This document shows, piece by piece, positions 53,274 to 61,766 of a stretch of DNA of 64,000 nucleotides; positions within the stretch are counted from its first letter, which is position 1, and each line of letters opens with the position of its first letter. Position numbers and translations under genes: made by a program. The notes beneath the pieces are model-generated. The model saw only the letters and a list, made by a program, of their open reading frames with translations, was not told the DNA's origin and ran no database searches. This DNA comes from Dyella marensis (GTDB taxonomy: Bacteria > Pseudomonadota > Gammaproteobacteria > Xanthomonadales > Rhodanobacteraceae), in assembly GCF_900112865.1 (NCBI RefSeq), contig NZ_FONH01000017.1, positions 1 through 64,000 on the forward strand. The letters run 5' to 3'.

Positions 53274-54378
53274 GGCGGGAGGTCAGCAGGCTCTGGTAGA
53301 TGTCCACATAGCGGCCGGCGCAATCGTCCCAGGTGCCGAAATCATCGCGGGCCCAGGCTCGGGCGGCCGCTCCATATTGCGCATTGATTGCCGGGTCTTC
53401 CAACTGGCGAATCGCGTCCTCGAACGAGCCCTGGGTATCGCAGAGACGGCCGCTGCGGTGATTCTCCACGATACTGGCGTGCGCCGGCATATCCGAAGCC
53501 ACGATCGGCAGGCCGCTGGCCATCGCCTCCAGCATGACCTGCGGGCGGCCTTCGGCGTGCCGGCTCAGGGTGACCAGGCCGGTCGCGCGAGGGAACCAGG
53601 TGCTGGCCAGTTCCTGCGGGGTGGCCGAGCCGTGGTAGTGGACCCAACGGGGTACCTCGATCTGTTCCTGCATCGGCCCGAACAGGTGCAGCTCTCGTTC
53701 TCCACCAGCAAACAACGGTGCCGACCATTCGAAGAGCGGGCCGAGCTTGTTGGCGGTCAGGCGCGTTACGGCCAGCCACTGGTGCGGACTCGCCGGAGAT
53801 CTTTCGATCTCATACCAATGCGGCGCGATACCGAAGGAAACCGGCTTGATCTGCGCGATGTCGCCGAACGCGGCTTCGAGCGGCTGTCGCATCCATTCGG
53901 CGTTCGGACAGATGGCCACCGGTCGGGAACGCATGTTCCGGCGAAGCAGGGAACGAACCAGGGGAACGTTCATGAGCTTGAGATCGTTGCCGAGCACGGT
54001 CAGTAGGGCCGGCTTGCCGTTGTTGGGAAGCGGCAGGGCGCATTGGAGCCAGTTCAGGTGGTACACGTCGACATTGGCATGACGGCGATAGGTCTTCCAC
54101 AACAGATAAAGCAGTTTCGCCGGTGCCAGCGTCGAGGCAAGACCGCCCTGGCGCATCAGGTGCGAGACACCTCCGGCGGCCATGAGCTGATCGAGCCAAG
54201 CGGATTCGGTCGGCGTCGCTGCCGGCTGGACTTTATCCGGCAGCGTTCCAGGCGGGGCCCACAAATGCAGTTCGATATCTTTCTTCGCGGCGATGGAACG
54301 GGCCATGTCCCGGATGAATACACCTTTCCAATCCGACAAGTCCTTGGGATAGGAGGTGCTGACCATGAGTACGCGCAT
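53266..54378 (-). CDS. GT4 family glycosyltransferase
   Basis: 370 residues from ATG 54378 (MRVLMVSTSYPKD, the usual GT4 start). An in-frame ATG at 54444 would add 22 Ser/Pro-rich residues and bring it to 9 bp from the upstream gene; neither start has a clear ribosome site. GT-B fold: N-terminal YHLNWLQCALPLP, LTVLGNDLK; C-terminal LAVTRLTANKLGPLFEWSAPLF, LSRHAEGRPQVMLEAMASGLPIVASDMPAH with the retaining E-x7-E motif. Probably extends the glycan. Confidence 0.88.
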   Translation of the reverse strand: MRVLMVSTSYPKDLSDWKGVFIRDMARSIAAKKDIELHLWAPPGTLPDKVQPAATPTESAWLDQLMAAGGVSHLMRQGGLASTLAPAKLLYLLWKTYRRHANVDVYHLNWLQCALPLPNNGKPALLTVLGNDLKLMNVPLVRSLLRRNMRSRPVAICPNAEWMRQPLEAAFGDIAQIKPVSFGIAPHWYEIERSPASPHQWLAVTRLTANKLGPLFEWSAPLFAGGERELHLFGPMQEQIEVPRWVHYHGSATPQELASTWFPRATGLVTLSRHAEGRPQVMLEAMASGLPIVASDMPAHASIVENHRSGRLCDTQGSFEDAIRQLEDPAINAQYGAAARAWARDDFGTWDDCAGRYVDIYQSLLTSRHA

Positions 54379-54453
54379 GGGGCGGGAAGGCCCGACGGAA
54401 GGCGGACTATGGATCGGAGCGGTGGTCGACGAAGTGGGTCTCATGAGCCGAGG

Positions 54454-56433
54454 TCATTCATGCGAACTGGCGGTCAATGACCGCGTCAGCTCGTTGATGA
54501 TGGGGGTGAGTGAGTTGGCCACATTGAGATGCTCGATCTGCGCAATGCTCTTGCGTGCGCTGGCCGGATCGCCGGTGGCGAGCTGCATGCGGGCCAGGCT
54601 GGTCCAATAGGCGGGTTCGCGAGGAGCCACGGCGCAGGCCTGTGTCGCCATCTGGATGCCTAGGGCGCGATCCTCCAGAACATTCCATGCGTAGTCGGCG
54701 TACATGCTGAGCAGCCGCCCACTCGGATTGGGATGAGATAGTGCCGCGAGGAAAGATTCCATCATGCGTTGAGTCGAGAGGTCGCAGTGGCCCTGGCGCG
54801 CGCATTGAGTCAATGCGCCAAGCGAACTTTCGTCCTGCACGCCCGGCGTGCGCGCCTTGAGTTTTGCGATCAGGGAGTCCCACCACTCGTTCTTGATCGG
54901 GCGGTTCATCCTCGCGTTGAGGAAGATCAGGGCCTGTTCGGGAAGAATGGATGAGCCGGGCAGGGCGGCAGCTCTTTCCAGTGGCGCATAAGCCTGATCG
55001 ACCATGGGGGAAGCCGCATCGTAGTTGGAGAGCACGATATAGGTGCGACCCAGTTCGTACTGCGCGCGGGGCGACTGCGGTGCGCGAGCCGCAAGCTCCT
55101 CCGCGAGGTTGAGCGGGGTCGACCAGGCCTGAGAGGTCATGAGTGTGAGTGCGGTCCAATGCAGCATCAACATGACGAAGAGCGTGCGTTTGGGCAGAAA
55201 GAACGAGCGCGTCGCTACCGGGCTGTCTTCCATCGCGGCAAGCCAGGGGAGCAGCGCGAGCAGCAGGCCGAAGCTCGCAAAATAATTCCTGTGCTCATAG
55301 ATGAGCTCCAGGGGAATGATGGTTCCCGTCAGCAGGTGGCAGCCAAGGAACAACGCCAAGCCAAGAGCGACCAGGGGCTTGCGCTTGCGCACCCACACCG
55401 TAAAGCCGATGCCGAGCGCAAGGGCCACGATGCTGGCGAAAGTGCTGAGCGGAGCAAGCAGCCCTTTCGAGATCTGGAAGTCGTCGTGATAGAACGACAA
55501 GGCATGCGGCGTCGGCACGACGGTCCACGCCACGTAGTCGACGACGATCCTGGCTTCGCTCAACAACCGGGTCTTGAGCGTGAAGTCCCTGACCGCCCAG
55601 GTCGCCGGCCGGAGCAGGCCAGGCACAAGAACGGCAAGACCGATGATGCCCGGCAGGACGAGGCCGAACGCATACAAGGCGAGCAGGCGGCGATCAGTCC
55701 CGACGCCGTCAGGGCGCTTGAAGCGAAATACCGCCCATTCCACCAGGGCTGCATAGAGCGGCAACATGATCGCGGTCTCCTTGGCGAACAGCCCCAGAGC
55801 CGTCGGCAACAGGATGTAGCCGGCGCACAGCGCGACCTGTCGCAGGCCGTGATCCTTGAGTTCGAGCATCCGGCTGCGCGTGCGCGTGTAGCCGATCAAG
55901 CCGGCGAGCACGAACAGGTTGGCCATGCTTTCCATGCGCTGCACGACGTAGAGTACGACGGTGACGTTGATCGGCAGCAGCATCCAGCCGAGCGCGAGGC
56001 ACGCTGCCATCCATCGGGTCTGCACCTCGGTTTCTGGCGTCGCGTCTTGCTCCAAGGGCCGCAGGTTCGAACCGTCGAAACGCCACCTGCGCACCGCGGA
56101 GATCAGTACACCGGCGAGCAGGTAGACCAGCCAGCCATTGAGCAGGTGCAGGACGAGATTGGTGGCCTTCATCCAGAAGGGATCCAATCCGGTGGCCAGG
56201 TAGTTGACGGCGAAGCTCAGCGAAGACAGTGGTCGCTTGAGTTCGCTGGACGGCGAGGACAGCGCCGCGCTCACCAGCGATGGGATGCTCGCATCCTTGG
56301 GCTGGACCTCATGGTTGTCGATGATGTTGGGGTAGTCGTCGAACAGGTAGGCGCCATGGAGGCCGGCCCAGTAGACCGCGATGATCGCAATGAAGCCGAT
56401 CAGGAGGAGGGTGCGCGGGATGAAGGGTTTCAT
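54454..56433 (-). CDS. GT-C membrane glycosyltransferase with TPR-like C-terminus, paralogue 2 (candidate pilin O-glycosyltransferase)
   Basis: 659 residues. About 11-12 helices in the first 430 residues, then a soluble helical repeat region (SPRAQYELGRTYIVLSNYDAASPMVDQAYAPLERAA, EPAYWTSLARMQLATGDPASA). The first periplasmic loop has GLHGAYLFDDYPNI with the acidic pair FDD at 31-33, as in PMT/TMTC-type protein O-glycosyltransferases; PLELIYEHRNYFA is shared with its paralogue. These enzymes use polyprenyl-P-sugars. ATG overlaps the stop of paralogue 1 by 4 bp. Third gene downstream of the pilins, hence my suggested substrate. Confidence 0.72.
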   Translation of the reverse strand: MKPFIPRTLLLIGFIAIIAVYWAGLHGAYLFDDYPNIIDNHEVQPKDASIPSLVSAALSSPSSELKRPLSSLSFAVNYLATGLDPFWMKATNLVLHLLNGWLVYLLAGVLISAVRRWRFDGSNLRPLEQDATPETEVQTRWMAACLALGWMLLPINVTVVLYVVQRMESMANLFVLAGLIGYTRTRSRMLELKDHGLRQVALCAGYILLPTALGLFAKETAIMLPLYAALVEWAVFRFKRPDGVGTDRRLLALYAFGLVLPGIIGLAVLVPGLLRPATWAVRDFTLKTRLLSEARIVVDYVAWTVVPTPHALSFYHDDFQISKGLLAPLSTFASIVALALGIGFTVWVRKRKPLVALGLALFLGCHLLTGTIIPLELIYEHRNYFASFGLLLALLPWLAAMEDSPVATRSFFLPKRTLFVMLMLHWTALTLMTSQAWSTPLNLAEELAARAPQSPRAQYELGRTYIVLSNYDAASPMVDQAYAPLERAAALPGSSILPEQALIFLNARMNRPIKNEWWDSLIAKLKARTPGVQDESSLGALTQCARQGHCDLSTQRMMESFLAALSHPNPSGRLLSMYADYAWNVLEDRALGIQMATQACAVAPREPAYWTSLARMQLATGDPASARKSIAQIEHLNVANSLTPIINELTRSLTASSHE

Positions 56434-58454
56434 TGTGTCTTCATATTCGGGCCGGCGGCTGGAGGCGTGGCCTGATTCTGCCCCATGTGCCGCGCATCGG
56501 CGTCCAGTTGCCGGTAGATATGTTCGAGCTCGCGCGGCCAGTAGTTCTGCCGGCGCAGGATCCAGTCGTGCACGGTAGGCATGCCGGGTCCTGGCTTCGG
56601 AGTCTTGTCGCGTACCTGCATGTAGTGATCCAGCAACTGGCGGCCATGGACCGGATATCCAGCCGAGCCAAGCAGTGCGGCGCCTTCCAGGGCGATGCTC
56701 GGCCGCACTGCCAGGTCCAGCGCCTGCTCAAAATCCTGCAGCGCCGCATCAGCCTGGCCTTGCGCTAGCTGGATGCGGCCGTGCAGGTACTTGAAGTCCT
56801 GCATGGAGGCGGGATCGTCCAGCTTGGGGTTGCGCGAACCGGCGTCGATCAAGTTGAGCAGGTCGGCTGTATCGAGATTTTTGCAGTGACCGGCCTGGGC
56901 GACGGGTAGCATCCGGTCCAGCCAGTGAGTCAGGAGCGCGCTGGTGTTAGGTGCGGTCAGAATCGCCTCGCGCGCCGCGGCCATCTCGAACGCGGGCAGG
57001 GAGCCCATCATGCAGCGGGCGCCGATCAGGTTGAAACTGATCTGCAGTTCATTGGGGTGATGAGCGAGCCATCGCTGCAGGCGCGCGGCTGCCAGGTCGG
57101 GGCGGCCGGCCTGCATTTCTTCCTGGGCCGCATTGGCCTGCGCCCTGGCGGAGTCGGGATTGATCCTGGCCCAGATCAGGGCCTGGGTCAGCTCGTCGCC
57201 CCAGACCTGCGCTCGCGAATAGGTGAGGATCGCGAGGGTGAGTGGAACTGTCCAGGTCAGCGTGGTTTTCAGCAGGGCTAGTGTGCGGCGATCGGCCAGC
57301 CATTCGCCTATCGGCCAGAACATGAGCAGGGCGGGTAGATAGTTGCGATGCTCGAAATACAGTTCAAGCGGGATGGAGCTGGATTCGATCAGATGCCCGA
57401 TCAGGAAGAAGCCGATGGCCGCACTGATGGCAGGTAGTCCTTTTCGGGACTTGTATGCGACCGCTGCCAGTCCTGCGAGGGCGATGATGGAAAAGAGCGT
57501 GCTTGCAGGATGGAGCAGCGAAGTCGACGGTACGTATTGGTCGTTGAACAGCCCCGTCGAGTCGGCTCGCGGTGCCCAGAGCAGGGTCAGGTAATCCATC
57601 AGCACGCGCGGCTCGGTGAGCAGACGCTGCGTATAGCTCCAGGGGCGCGAGGGCACATTGCCCACGGCGATGCCGTGAATGCCTACCCATAGCAGGTAGG
57701 CGGCAATAGCAGCCGCCGGCAGGATGCCGAAGACAAAAAGCGTGGCGCCGTACCAGGAACGTGCCTTGGGCGTGTCGATGCTGCGCCGCGGCCTGATCAC
57801 GACGTATTCGATCAGCAACACGAACAGTGGCAGGAGCGCGCCATTGGCCTTGGCCAGGGCGCCGAGCAGGGTAAAGCCGGCGATGCCGGCGACGCTGACG
57901 GTGAGACCGCGATGCAATCGTCCCCGGACGATCAGCTCGCGACCATGCATCCATATCAGCAGGCCTGCCAGTACGCAAGTCGCGGGCAGCATAGCTTCGC
58001 GCTGCACGATATACAGCGTGGTCGAGACGAGCAGCGGGTGCAGCAGCCACAGCGCGGTCGCCACGGCAGCGGACCTGCGTACCCGGGCCTTGTCCTCGCC
58101 GTGGAGGAAGTTGCCCAGACGGAGCAGCACGCAGAAAAGCAACGCCCCGTTGATCATGTGCAGCGCGAGGCTGGTGCACTTGAAGGGATAGGGCGAGGCG
58201 GGCCAGTCCCGTGCATCCAGCAGAAAGGTGAGCAGCGTCAGCGGGCGGCCGGTGGGGTCCGCGGTGCCTGAAGTGATGTAGCGCCAGAACGCCGGCCAGT
58301 TATCGATCGGCCCTTGCGCGCCGAGGCTGGGCAGATTGATGTAGTCGTCGAACAGGAAGCCGCCGTGCAGGCCTGGCCAGTATGCAATGGCGGTCAACGC
58401 CAACGCCGCCGATAGCCAAAGAAGAGTCGGGAGGTGTTGGCGCATCTGGGACAT
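56430..58454 (-). CDS. GT-C membrane glycosyltransferase with TPR-like C-terminus, paralogue 1 (candidate pilin O-glycosyltransferase)
   Basis: 674 residues. YWPGLHGGFLFDDYINL with FDD at 35-37 in the first loop, 11-12 helices to about residue 440, PLELYFEHRNYLPAL, and a TPR-like tail (RAQANAAQEEMQAGRPDLAAARLQRWLAHHP; KYLHGRIQLAQGQADAALQDFEQAL). Directly downstream of the pilA gene at 58525 and separated from it by a terminator, the position occupied by tfpW/tfpO-type pilin glycosyltransferases in Pseudomonas. Start ATG 58454; an ATG at 58445 is possible. Family assignment from topology and motif, not by alignment. Confidence 0.72.
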   Translation of the reverse strand: MSQMRQHLPTLLWLSAALALTAIAYWPGLHGGFLFDDYINLPSLGAQGPIDNWPAFWRYITSGTADPTGRPLTLLTFLLDARDWPASPYPFKCTSLALHMINGALLFCVLLRLGNFLHGEDKARVRRSAAVATALWLLHPLLVSTTLYIVQREAMLPATCVLAGLLIWMHGRELIVRGRLHRGLTVSVAGIAGFTLLGALAKANGALLPLFVLLIEYVVIRPRRSIDTPKARSWYGATLFVFGILPAAAIAAYLLWVGIHGIAVGNVPSRPWSYTQRLLTEPRVLMDYLTLLWAPRADSTGLFNDQYVPSTSLLHPASTLFSIIALAGLAAVAYKSRKGLPAISAAIGFFLIGHLIESSSIPLELYFEHRNYLPALLMFWPIGEWLADRRTLALLKTTLTWTVPLTLAILTYSRAQVWGDELTQALIWARINPDSARAQANAAQEEMQAGRPDLAAARLQRWLAHHPNELQISFNLIGARCMMGSLPAFEMAAAREAILTAPNTSALLTHWLDRMLPVAQAGHCKNLDTADLLNLIDAGSRNPKLDDPASMQDFKYLHGRIQLAQGQADAALQDFEQALDLAVRPSIALEGAALLGSAGYPVHGRQLLDHYMQVRDKTPKPGPGMPTVHDWILRRQNYWPRELEHIYRQLDADARHMGQNQATPPAAGPNMKTQ

Positions 58455-58464
58455 GGCAGATCTT

Positions 58465-58497
58465 AAAAAAGAGAAGGACCGCACGAGGCGGCCCTTC
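58465..58497 (-). terminator. Terminator after pilA (58525)
   Basis: On the minus strand GAAGGGCCGC-CTCGT-GCGGTCCTTC (10 bp stem with one G-U pair) followed by TCTTTTTT. It is about 28 bp past the pilin stop and 11 bp before the GT-C start, so GT-C expression would depend on read-through or an internal promoter. Confidence 0.85.
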
Positions 58498-58524
58498 CCG
58501 GAATGACGACTTGAAAGCCGAGAA

Positions 58525-58965
58525 TTAACGGCAAGCGGTCGGCAGGTACTTCGGATCGATGTTGGTGTTGTTGGTCTTGCACACCCACGAGATGCTGCCG
58601 GTGTTGGTGACGGCCGAGAAGGCCAGCACCTTGCCCTGGATCTTGGAGTTCGCGGTGGTGGTGTTGAACTTGGCCTGGATCTGGCCCTGGGTGGCGCCAA
58701 CGTCGATCGAAGCCACGTACTTGCCGACGATGCTGACGTTCTTGGCCAGGCCAGCCGACTGGTTGGCCGGCGGGAAGCGGCCGGTGTTGCTGTAGAACTC
58801 ACCCATCGCGGTCTTGGCACCGTCCGACAGCACCGCACCTTCCGACACCTGCGAGCGGATCAGGTAATCCTGATAAGCCGGGATGGCGATGGCGGCCAGG
58901 ATGGCGATGATCGCGACCACGATCATCAGTTCGATCAGGGTGAAGCCCTTCTGCACGTTCTTCAT
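58525..58965 (-). CDS. pilA: Type IV major pilin PilA, copy 1
   Basis: 146 residues. Class IVa prepilin leader MKNVQKG cut before [27 protein letters not shown], with conserved Glu5 of the mature protein. Two C-terminal cysteines (CKTNN...TACR) form the D-region loop closing with [10 protein letters not shown]. Assembled by PilB/PilC and processed by PilD (genes at 37833-41904). Ribosome site AGAGGA. A sigma-54 type promoter lies about 130 bp upstream. Ser/Thr-rich segments ([13 protein letters not shown]) offer O-glycosylation sites. Confidence 0.95.
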   Translation of the reverse strand: MKNVQKGFTLIELMIVVAIIAILAAIAIPAYQDYLIRSQVSEGAVLSDGAKTAMGEFYSNTGRFPPANQSAGLAKNVSIVGKYVASIDVGATQGQIQAKFNTTTANSKIQGKVLAFSAVTNTGSISWVCKTNNTNIDPKYLPTACR

Positions 58966-59286
58966 GATGGTTCCTCTGTTTTTGGTTAGCTAACCGTTTT
59001 GATGCCCCCTGAGCCCCAGTCCCGAATCCCCCTAGGCGGGATCGGACCCATACTTACGGTCAGGAACGACCAGGAAGCTCGCGACAAATTAAGCAGCTTG
59101 CATGCCATTTTTGCCGCGGACATATTCCCGCATGGCGGTGGGGTTAGGAATTGTGCCTAGCTTCACGAAAGCTCACAACGAGTGGGCTGGCAACATCCTA
59201 ATCGAGTGAACTGTGATCGATCCAACATAAGCTTTCGATGTCGTTGTTGGGCAGTAGGTGACGTGTTGCGTCACTCTTGTGAGGGT
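58966..59286. other. Intergenic region between the two pilin genes
   Basis: 321 bp, visibly more A/T-rich than the surroundings, with no credible coding frame. It carries the 5' leader and sigma-54 promoter of pilA copy 1 and, near 59259-59275, a GTGACG-TGTTG-CGTCAC hairpin just past the stop of copy 2 (no T run). Confidence 0.7.
59092..59107 (-). promoter_or_regulatory. Sigma-54 type promoter of pilA copy 1
   Basis: Minus strand TGGCATGCAAGCTGCT: the -24 GG and -12 GC are 10 bp apart as required, and the match to TGGCACG-N4-TTGCW is 9 of 12 conserved positions or better. Predicted start near 59081, giving a leader of about 115 nt. pilA genes are classically RpoN/PilR-dependent. Confidence 0.6.
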
Positions 59287-59730
59287 TTACTGCCTGCAGG
59301 ACGTCGGCAGGTACTTCGGATCGACCGTGCTCCTGGTGCAGGTCCACGTGATGCTTCCGGCGTGGCTTACCGGCGAAAGCGCCAGGTAAGTACTTGCAGT
59401 GTTGATATGCGAATTCGCTTTCGCGGTCTGGAACTTCACCTTGACCAACCCGCCGGAGACGTCCACGTTCGAAACATAATTCCCTACGATCGACGTGTTT
59501 GTCGCCAGCCCCGCGGACTGGTTATTCGAGGGAAAACGACCCGTGTTTGAAACGTAATCCCAAACGGCTGTCTTGGCCCCGGTAGCCAGGCTCATGCCCT
59601 CGGCAACCTGCGCACGAATGGCATAGTCCTGATAGGCCGGAATCGCAATCGCCGCAAGAATCGCAATGATCGCCACCACGATCATCAGCTCGATCAACGT
59701 AAAGCCCTTGGCAAGGCGTTGGCGCAACAT
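59287..59730 (-). CDS. pilA: Type IV major pilin PilA, copy 2
   Basis: 147 residues. Leader MLRQRLAKG cut before [27 protein letters not shown]. The N-terminal helix is identical to copy 1, whereas the globular domain is diverged ([42 protein letters not shown]). Cys-Cys D-loop conserved. It is upstream of copy 1 on the same strand and has its own sigma-54 type promoter. The pair may be alternative pilins or a major and a minor form. Confidence 0.94.
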   Translation of the reverse strand: MLRQRLAKGFTLIELMIVVAIIAILAAIAIPAYQDYAIRAQVAEGMSLATGAKTAVWDYVSNTGRFPSNNQSAGLATNTSIVGNYVSNVDVSGGLVKVKFQTAKANSHINTASTYLALSPVSHAGSITWTCTRSTVDPKYLPTSCRQ

Positions 59731-59765
59731 AAAAGCATCCCCCTGGGTGTCGACGCCCCAGTGAA

Positions 59766-59781
59766 GGCATGTTTTGTACCA
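59766..59781 (-). promoter_or_regulatory. Sigma-54 type promoter of pilA copy 2
   Basis: Minus strand TGGTACAAAACATGCC, with GG and GC 10 bp apart and TGG-AC...TGC matching the consensus. Predicted transcription start about 25 nt before the ATG at 59730, leaving room for the GGGGGA ribosome site. Confidence 0.55.
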
Positions 59782-59885
59782 ACGGTGAAACAGGGGGCAG
59801 GGAACGCATCAGCTGGGACCAGCGGATATCTGTTCCGTGACCGCCCGCACGATCTTGGTCATCTCGGGCCAAGCCGCGACCGGTC

Positions 59886-61616
59886 TTACTTCACTCCCTG
59901 CATCCACCGCTTGACCACCGGCGTCACAAGCAGCGCAAGTACGGCAGCTCCCAGCCCCAGCCAGACCATCTGCTGGAACAGGGTTCCATACTTGGCCGTA
60001 GCGAGCGCCATGTCGATCTGCCCGTCCGCCGGCACGTCCAGCGCGGCGAGCTTGCCCAGGATCGAGGCCAGCTGTTCGGAGAACGACGTGCCCAGCCACC
60101 ATGCGCCCATCATCAGGCCGGCCACCTGCGGCACGGACAGTTGCGTGACCGCGGAGAGGCCGATCGGCGACAACGCCACCTCGCCCATCTCGATCAGCAG
60201 ATAGGCCAGCGCTATCCACCACACGCTGCCCAGCGCGCCGCTGGCCGGATCCGGGTTGCCCATCAGCAGCGGAATGAAGGCGAGGCCGGCGAAGGCAAGG
60301 CCGATCGCGCTCTTGGCGGGCTTGGACGGATTGAGGCCATGGCGTTCGAGGAAGGGCCACAGCCATGCGGCGATGGGTGCGAGCAGCACGATGAACAGCG
60401 GGCCGAGATAGGTCAGCGAGCTGGCCGTCTGCGGCAACACGATGCAATCGCGCACGATAAAGACGACACCCATCAGCGTGAGGCCGCCGAGCAGCAGGCC
60501 GGGCAGGCGGCCGCCGTGCAGGCGCAGTGCGAGCGCCACCAGGAACGGGCTCAGCACCAGCGGCAGCGTGGACCACGGCATCGGATGGCCTTCGCGGATC
60601 ACCAGCGCGGGGAACAGATCCTTGGTCAGCATGCGGTCGTTGAACAGCACCCAGGAGCCGTAGGTCTGCTCGTACAGGGTGAAGAACAACAGGCACACCG
60701 CCACGAAGAACACGCAGGCCAGCATGTGCTGGCGCTGCACCTTGTTGCAGCGCGCGGTCACGTACCAGGCCAGCCAGCCCAGCCATGCAGCCATCGTCGC
60801 CACCTGCAGCCACAGCACCGCATTGCCCAGCTGCATCAGCGCCCACAGCGCAGGCAGCGCGAGAGCGGCGCAGAGATAGATGGTCCATTCCACCGTCAGC
60901 GGGCCGAACAGGCGTCGCCGCAGCGCCTCCGGGTCCGGCGGCTCGGCGTGGCCCTGCAGGTATTTCTGGCCGGTGAGGAATACCGCCAGGCCCGCCAGCA
61001 TGCCAATGCCCGCCGCGCCGAAACCATAGCTCCAGCCATAGCGCTCGCCGAGGTAGCCGCAGATCAGCGCCGAGAACAATGCGCCGACATTGATGCCCGC
61101 ATAGAACAGGGTGAAGCCCGAATCCAGCCGCGGATCGCCTTCCGCGTACAGCTTGCCGACCACGGTGGAAATGTTCGGCTTGAGGAAACCCACGCCGCTG
61201 ATGATCAGCGCCAGCGACAGATAGAACACGCTCAGCGCGAACAGGTCGCGATGCACCGCGCCATCCGGTCCCACCGTCGCCGCATGTCCTTCCACCGCCA
61301 TGCCCAGGTGCCCCAGGCACAGCAGCACGCCACCGAGCAGCACGGCCTTGCGCATGCCCAGGTAGCGGTCGGCCAGGATGCCGCCAAGCACCGGTGTGGC
61401 GTAGACCAGGCCGCCGTAGGCGCCGAGTACGGACAGGCTTTCCGCGTCGGTGAAGCCGTGGTGCTTGATCAGGTACAGCGCCAGCAGCGCCTTCATGCCG
61501 TAGAACGAAAAGCGCTCCCACATCTCGGTGAAGAAGCAGACGTACAGGCCCTTGGGATGGCCGAACAGCTCGTCGCGATCGAGCGGGGCCGGAAGGTCGG
61601 GGTGGTTGGATGCCAT
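59886..61616 (-). CDS. Proton-dependent oligopeptide transporter, POT/PTR family
   Basis: 576 residues, about 14 helices. FFTEMWERFSFYGMKALLALYL (the ExxERxxYY-like proton-coupling motif, here ERFSFYG), YATPVLGGILADRYLGMRKAVLLGG (PTR2 signature 1) and FYAGINVGALFSALICGYLGERYGW (signature 2). Imports di- and tripeptides with protons through the inner membrane. ATG at 61616. Divergent from a secreted S9 peptidase that could supply peptides. Confidence 0.93.
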   Translation of the reverse strand: MASNHPDLPAPLDRDELFGHPKGLYVCFFTEMWERFSFYGMKALLALYLIKHHGFTDAESLSVLGAYGGLVYATPVLGGILADRYLGMRKAVLLGGVLLCLGHLGMAVEGHAATVGPDGAVHRDLFALSVFYLSLALIISGVGFLKPNISTVVGKLYAEGDPRLDSGFTLFYAGINVGALFSALICGYLGERYGWSYGFGAAGIGMLAGLAVFLTGQKYLQGHAEPPDPEALRRRLFGPLTVEWTIYLCAALALPALWALMQLGNAVLWLQVATMAAWLGWLAWYVTARCNKVQRQHMLACVFFVAVCLLFFTLYEQTYGSWVLFNDRMLTKDLFPALVIREGHPMPWSTLPLVLSPFLVALALRLHGGRLPGLLLGGLTLMGVVFIVRDCIVLPQTASSLTYLGPLFIVLLAPIAAWLWPFLERHGLNPSKPAKSAIGLAFAGLAFIPLLMGNPDPASGALGSVWWIALAYLLIEMGEVALSPIGLSAVTQLSVPQVAGLMMGAWWLGTSFSEQLASILGKLAALDVPADGQIDMALATAKYGTLFQQMVWLGLGAAVLALLVTPVVKRWMQGVK

Positions 61617-61766
61617 GGAACGTGCCGGACTGCAAAAGCGGCGAGTATAGCGAGCGCGGGCCGCCCGCCGCCCGCCGCAAGTCCCCGTCTTGCTGCGTTA
61701 TTCCTTGCGTCGCGAGGCGGGGCCTCTGTACCGTCTGCGCTTCGTTCCACCCAGGGAATCCTGCCC

